From contig JAYKKT010000079.1 of assembly GCA_036023115.1 (NCBI GenBank), positions 16,889,501 to 16,953,500 on the forward strand: DNA of 64,000 nt. The letters are read 5' to 3'. This document shows positions 59,601 to 64,000 of the stretch, piece by piece (position 1 is the stretch's first letter; each line of letters opens with the position of its first letter). The position numbers were made by a program, and so were the translations under genes. This DNA comes from Brasenia schreberi. Its lineage: Eukaryota; Streptophyta; Magnoliopsida; Nymphaeales; Cabombaceae. The notes under the pieces were generated by a model. It did not search any database, was not told the origin of the DNA, and saw only the letters and a program-made list of their open reading frames with translations.

Positions 59601-62381
59601 TCAGCAAATGGGTCAATATCTAATGCAAGCCTTCGTCAATCAGCAATGTCAGGAGGAACTGTGTCATATGAAGTAAAAATCCTTTTCAAAACTATATTGT
59701 AATTATAAATGCATTGTTTCTTCCTGTGCACATTTCTATGCTGGGCACTTTGCAAGGAAACATCCTAGGTTTTCATATCCAGTATATTAGGTGACTTTGG
59801 AGAGGCAATCACCTGTCCATTTATGCAAGGAAAGAAAAGTTTGTGAAGGGGCAGGATCAGAGTATAATAACATAAAACAAAGGCCAAGCAAAATTATAAC
59901 AAGAATTAGCGGAAAACAGTTGACTGATTCAGGATTTTAGACAAGGAATTCACTTACACAAGTCTGTATTTGTCAGAATGTGGAAGTGGGTTGTGGTGAT
60001 TCTATTCTTCCCTTCTTGTCACTGAACCACCAAGAGGGAAGTAACCACTGTGTTCAAATGAAAGTATAGTTCATATTCTTCACAACTTGCCGCAGCTAAT
60101 GTTATAATCGCTGCCTCCCTCCCTTTGCATTTCTTTTCCTACATATGGCTTTTAATTTTTTTATTTTTGTTAAATGCTATCACTGAAGCTCTTGTCCTTT
60201 TGAAGATTACTGGAGCATCTAGACTTTTTTCTTTCCATAAATTCTTGAGAATGGTGTTTATGGCGATGGGTTTTTTCAGGTATTTGTGGTAACAGTGGTT
60301 CTCCATGATGTTAGGTTTTTTTATCATGTCGCCGCTAATAATGCTTTTATAGATTAACTTTGTTGAGTATCAAGTATGCCAAGACGAAATTCATACTTTT
60401 GTGAGGTCTTCCCTATTAAATTCAGTTGCTTTAGTTTGCAGTTGATGGTGATCGCTTTTAGTAAATCACATGATATATGTGCTGCCAGTTTACTGGGTGC
60501 TCTTAAAGATCATTACTTTAACCATAAACCTTCAGGAAAATGATCTCAAAATTATGTGCACGGTCGCAGCATTTTGTCAGACAACTTCTGGGTCATAAGC
60601 AGCCGCATGCTGGAAAGATGGTTGTGGAGTTACAAAGGACTTTTTCCAGTCTCCTTAAAGTATGTTGTCCTCCGCAGGCTTTGGAGTTTGTTTCCAGACC
60701 ACAGACGGGAGGAGGTGTTTACTATGTGAAAGAATTGCTTACGGCATTTCTAAGAATTTAAGAGAGTTGGAATAGAGCAAAATATCTGCGGGAGACATAC
60801 TATTTTGATGCAATGGTTTTAGAGTTACTCCAAATTTCAAAGACCTGATAGTACCTTGGCACATTATTGAATGCACAAAAGGAGGTGGTTCCTGACTTTC
60901 GCGAGTAATAAAAGATGAGGCGTGTGATGCCTGGCTGGTCTGGTCAAGAAAGTTGATTGAAGGTCTTGGTGACTGAATTTAATGTAGTGTTTTTCGTACT
61001 TGAATAATTCAGGTTAGAGTTGGAACCATAGTTCTAACAAAAGTAAGCTACTGCTTTACATTTATTTCAGTTGGTTTGCAAGGTTGGGTTATGAAATAAT
61101 TCAAATTCTAAAGTATTACGTGGAAGGGTGGCCATATTTACAAGTTGATCTGCTTTGTTGCCACCAATTATTACATATTGACGCCCTTGGGTCCTCAACT
61201 TTGTATCTAGAAGCTTTCATCTTCAGGAAGTAGGACTCTTCCATTCAATAAGGGTTATCTAATTCCGTTCAGTAGCAAAGTGGACTTGCCTCATGGGACT
61301 AGAGAAGCCTGAAAATTTTGCAGCAAAATCAAGGATTAACTCTATGTTTTCTTTCCTTACCTTGATGCTCAAACAACCATGAAGAATATTCATGATCTCA
61401 CATGTTATCTTGTTTCACTGTCTTTCCTTCTTTCATGTGCTTCTTCTATTAGTTGTCATGATGTCTTTCGATCACAAATTTGACTGGCTTCCATTTCTGT
61501 AAGTTCGCATTGTATTTGTTTTTAGGAGTCCACCAGCACAAATGGTTGGTTCTTGTCATTATCTTGTGCACCCTCGCATCTTGATCTTACTGTTTAATTA
61601 GTGTCTGCTTGCTCTTCTCCTTGGATGTCTGGAGTATGTCGTGTGAAACTGTTTGCATGGGGTTGTGATCTTTTGAGTTTACCAAGTCAAATGATTCTAT
61701 GTGATCCTTTGTAGGGGCGTTTCGAGATTTTGTCATTGTCAGGGTCATTCTTGCAATCGGAAATTGGTGGAGCATCATCAAGAACTGGTGGACTTAGTGT
61801 TTGTTTATCTGGGACAGATGGCCATATTGTTGGGGGTGGTGTTGGTGGTCCTCTGATTGCAGCTACCCCGGTGCAGGTACTGAATTTGGGATTGACTCTG
61901 GTTATTGGATCCCGCTTTGTATCGGTTACTGGAGGCGCTGATCGATGGGCATTTTACAGGTTATTATTGGCTCATTCATCGTCGATGGAAAGAAAGATTT
62001 CAGCCATGCTGGAAAATCTGAAGCTCCGACTGGCAAGTATCCATCGTCAGTGGTTGGAACATCCGCGTCACCTGTAGGCTTCAGACCGATGTCAGATGCT
62101 CCGAAAAGTTCAGGTAAAGGAGGGGAAAGTGATCAATTTTCAGGAGGTGAATTTATGCTTCAATCCCGGTCGCTGCATATGATTAATCCACGATTAACCG
62201 AATGGAGTCGTCATATCGATGCTGAAGGTAAACAAGAGGCATTGGTTTTCTTAGTGTTCTGTTGGTTTTTGTTTTTTCATCTTCCAATTGGTAGATTTCT
62301 TGGTCCTTTATTGTTTTGAATGCTATTGCAGGTAGAGGTGATCACGATCAATCTCCTGACAGTGGACATTTCCGAGATTAG
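56634..62381 (+). CDS. AT-hook motif nuclear-localised protein (AHL family), complete
   Basis: AHL proteins bind A/T-rich DNA in the minor groove and assemble through their PPC domain to regulate chromatin and growth genes. Six exons: 56634-56961, 57937-57989, 59541-59672, 61715-61876, 61960-62227, 62332-62381 (TAG); all GT-AG, phases agree, 330 residues. The AT-hook RRKRGRPRKYGP is at residues 62-73. A second, poor hook-like patch (ARKKGPSSAKKAQ) follows at about 93-105. The PPC/DUF296 domain spans about 113-235 (GFTPHVVMVAAGEDVSKKIM, RAVCILSANGSISNASLRQ, GGTVSYE, then the hallmark GRFEILSLSG at 172, LIAATPVQVIIGSFIVDGKK). A Ser/Pro/Gly-rich tail ends HDQSPDSGHFRD. The multi-exon structure and RGRPRKY hook fit the intron-containing AHL clade. 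A second ATG at 56630 is out of frame. Introns 2 and 3 are about 1.6 and 2.0 kb; intron 2 holds LINE insertions. Confidence 0.94.
58977..59365 (+). mobile_element. RTE LINE 3' fragment in AHL intron 2
   Basis: 389-bp plus-strand copy with the ORF2 C-terminus uninterrupted ([38 protein letters not shown]) and the full CCCCGTCTAGTATGGG end and TTG tail. Bounded by TGTAATACATATGTTGAAAT at 58956-58975 and 59366-59385. Confidence 0.95.
59387..59428 (+). mobile_element. 42-bp RTE LINE tail-only insertion, directly after the previous one
   Basis: GACCCCATCTAGTATGGGAA, AAGGCTTAG, (TTG)n, bounded by the same target sequence at 59366-59385 and TGTAATACATAGGTTGAAAT at 59429-59448. It differs from the neighbouring end (CCCCATC versus CCCCGTC), so it need not be a duplicate of that copy. 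Confidence 0.9.
59673..61714. other. AHL intron 3, no nested gene
   Basis: 2.0 kb between the GTAAAA donor and TTTGTAG acceptor. An open frame at 60540-60761 has no recognisable domain. No transposon seen. Confidence 0.6.
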
Positions 62382-62893
62382 ATGAGAATCCACATTAATT
62401 TTAAGCAAACTGCATGCATTTATCTAAATCAAGATGACAAATTTTTCGATGGTCCTCCTTTCTCTGCCCGCTTGACTATAAATTCGCTGTGTACAGTTTT
62501 GTACTGTATCTTTCTACCTTCATAATAAGATGTATTATCTTTCAAGTTCGTGCCAAGAAATCGACAGGGATCCGTCTTCAATCGCATTTCATATGTATGA
62601 TTTTTTCGGTGATTGAATCCCTTGATTTCTGTTTTAGGAGTCCTGTTTGCAGATTAACAACAGAAACAGAGGCTGTCAAATGGTTCATCTACCCACGTAA
62701 ACCTTTCAAACGGCACCACTACAAGCAGTCTGTGGTACCCACAATCATGGAAGCTTCAACGCTGTGCTTAATGTGGCGCCACATCAGTTCCTTGTTCATG
62801 ATCATCTTATCCAAAAGCCATAAAAGTTGAACTAATTTGATCCTCACATTTGTCAATTGATATGACTATTCTTTTTAGTCAATGTCTTGGTAC

Positions 62894-62894
62894 T

Positions 62895-62991
<97 letters not shown>
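62894..62991. repeat. Compound microsatellite (AC)n(AT)n(AG)n
   Basis: AC to about 62920, AT to 62956, GA to 62991. Confidence 0.95.
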
Positions 62992-62993
<2 letters not shown>

Positions 62994-63475
62994 CTATCTT
63001 CCATGCTACATGGCCTATTCGAACCTGGATCCACGGTTCAAACCAGAACCGAAACAGCTAGACTGGAATTGGGGATAGGTCTCGTGATTTTTTGAATCAG
63101 ACTGAAACTGTAACTATAACTGAGGAGGAACCTGGCAATATTGGTCCGGTTTGAATCAGTCGTACGCAACTGACGATTCCAAGTGGACTTGGACCGGCCC
63201 TTTCTCATGCCTGCGTTCAAAAAAACTAATTTCAATTAAGGAGCAACATTGGCGTTCTCCCCACCTAACTACGAAATATCAGCCTTACCTGCAGTCATCT
63301 CTCTCTCTCATAATAGAATTATATTTAATATATTGTGTATTATATAATGTATATAACATAACAATAATGATATTTTGAAAAAAAAATGAAATTTAAACAA
63401 TGAGTACCTATTAGCGCTCACCCAGCCACAGGCAATGAGTAAGCATAAGTATGCACTTTTAGAGGCAGACATCAT

Positions 63476-63585
<110 letters not shown>

Positions 63586-63951
63586 ACTAAATCTTGTTCA
63601 TGCATTGCTTTGGCATGAGTATAATTTTTAATTTTAAAAGATTTTGAAAAAGTTAAAGAGATATCGTTTACTACACTAATACCACTCAAAACCAATGAGT
63701 GAGCAGCCGTAGTGATGGCAGAATCCAATCTCTCTCTATATATACATATATTCGGAAACGCTTATCCATGGCGGCAATTCCGGTATAAGGTGTTAATTAG
63801 TGGAAGTTAGAGAAGCAGGCTTAGCTTAATGGAATGGGTCGTAGCACACTAGACAACCAGTCAAGTCGCGGCTGTTACCCCTGTGCACAGGCCAGAGTGG
63901 GCGTTTGGGTTAGGGTTTGTGACGCCGCTCGTGGTCAGAACGCTCCCAGCG

Positions 63952-64000
63952 ATGGCTTCCCCAAGCCATCCAGCCTCTCTCTACAGTAGAAACTCTCTAC
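63952..64000 (+). CDS. Possible start of a gene running off the window
   Basis: ATG at 63952 in good context (GCGATGGCT) opens a frame MASPSHPASLYSRNSL that continues off the end. Upstream is a CG-richer stretch with a telo-box-like element. The Ser-rich, acid-free start could be a plastid transit peptide. Only 16 residues are visible, so identity is unknown. Confidence 0.3.
   Translation, partial: MASPSHPASLYSRNSL

Noticed and set aside
60540..60761. 73-residue frame in AHL intron 3 as a nested gene
   Set aside because: No domain, no flanking signals, and it lies in a well-defined intron.

Overview
This window is nuclear DNA of a flowering plant. It has GT-AG introns, plant-type Copia LTR retrotransposons primed by initiator tRNA-Met, RTE-clade LINEs with (TTG)n tails, a plant hAT element, a Tourist-like MITE, and exons of plant gene families. 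Nothing in it is bacterial. I cannot name the species. Most of the window is transposon; cellular coding sequence is only a few kilobases.

Layout. 1-11549: a pile of related Copia elements. Copia C (3024-8336, LTRs and GTTTT target duplication intact) sits inside an older reverse-strand Copia B. The gag of another reverse-strand copy (A) lies to the left, and RTE LINE pieces flank and invade the pile. 11550-13466: decayed repeat remnants. 13467-16473: a complete but dead hAT element with matching target duplications. 18796-39521: the last eight recognisable exons of AUG3 (HAUS augmin-like complex subunit 3), plus strand, all in frame. One intron (20649-37343) is 16.7 kb long and holds a four-level nest: an RTE LINE split by Copia D, D's LTR split by Copia E, and E split by Copia F. 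39522-42996: MITEs, a hairpin repeat and a tandem repeat. 42997-46168: six reverse-strand exons of an ALB3/Oxa1-type thylakoid insertase copy with a one-base deletion and both ends missing, probably a pseudogene. 46169-51170: intergenic DNA with LINE tails and a SINE-like piece. 51200-51910: an intronless B3-domain gene. 53093-54160: a reverse-strand LINE. 56634-62381: a complete six-exon AHL gene (AT-hook plus PPC domain), with LINE insertions in its second intron. At 63952 a new plus-strand reading frame may begin.

The cellular genes do not form a pathway: a microtubule-nucleation subunit, a broken thylakoid insertase copy and two DNA-binding proteins. What links the window is transposon history. 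Nesting order agrees with LTR divergence judged by eye (D about 7-8%, E and F about 2%). Several Copia copies have near-identical LTRs around badly broken polyproteins, which suggests they were copied in trans. The RTE family also left a recurrent class of insertions only about 42-56 bp long, each with its own target duplication. I see no unknown multi-gene system; these insertions are the least explained pattern here. All similarity statements are from reading the sequence, not from a database search.
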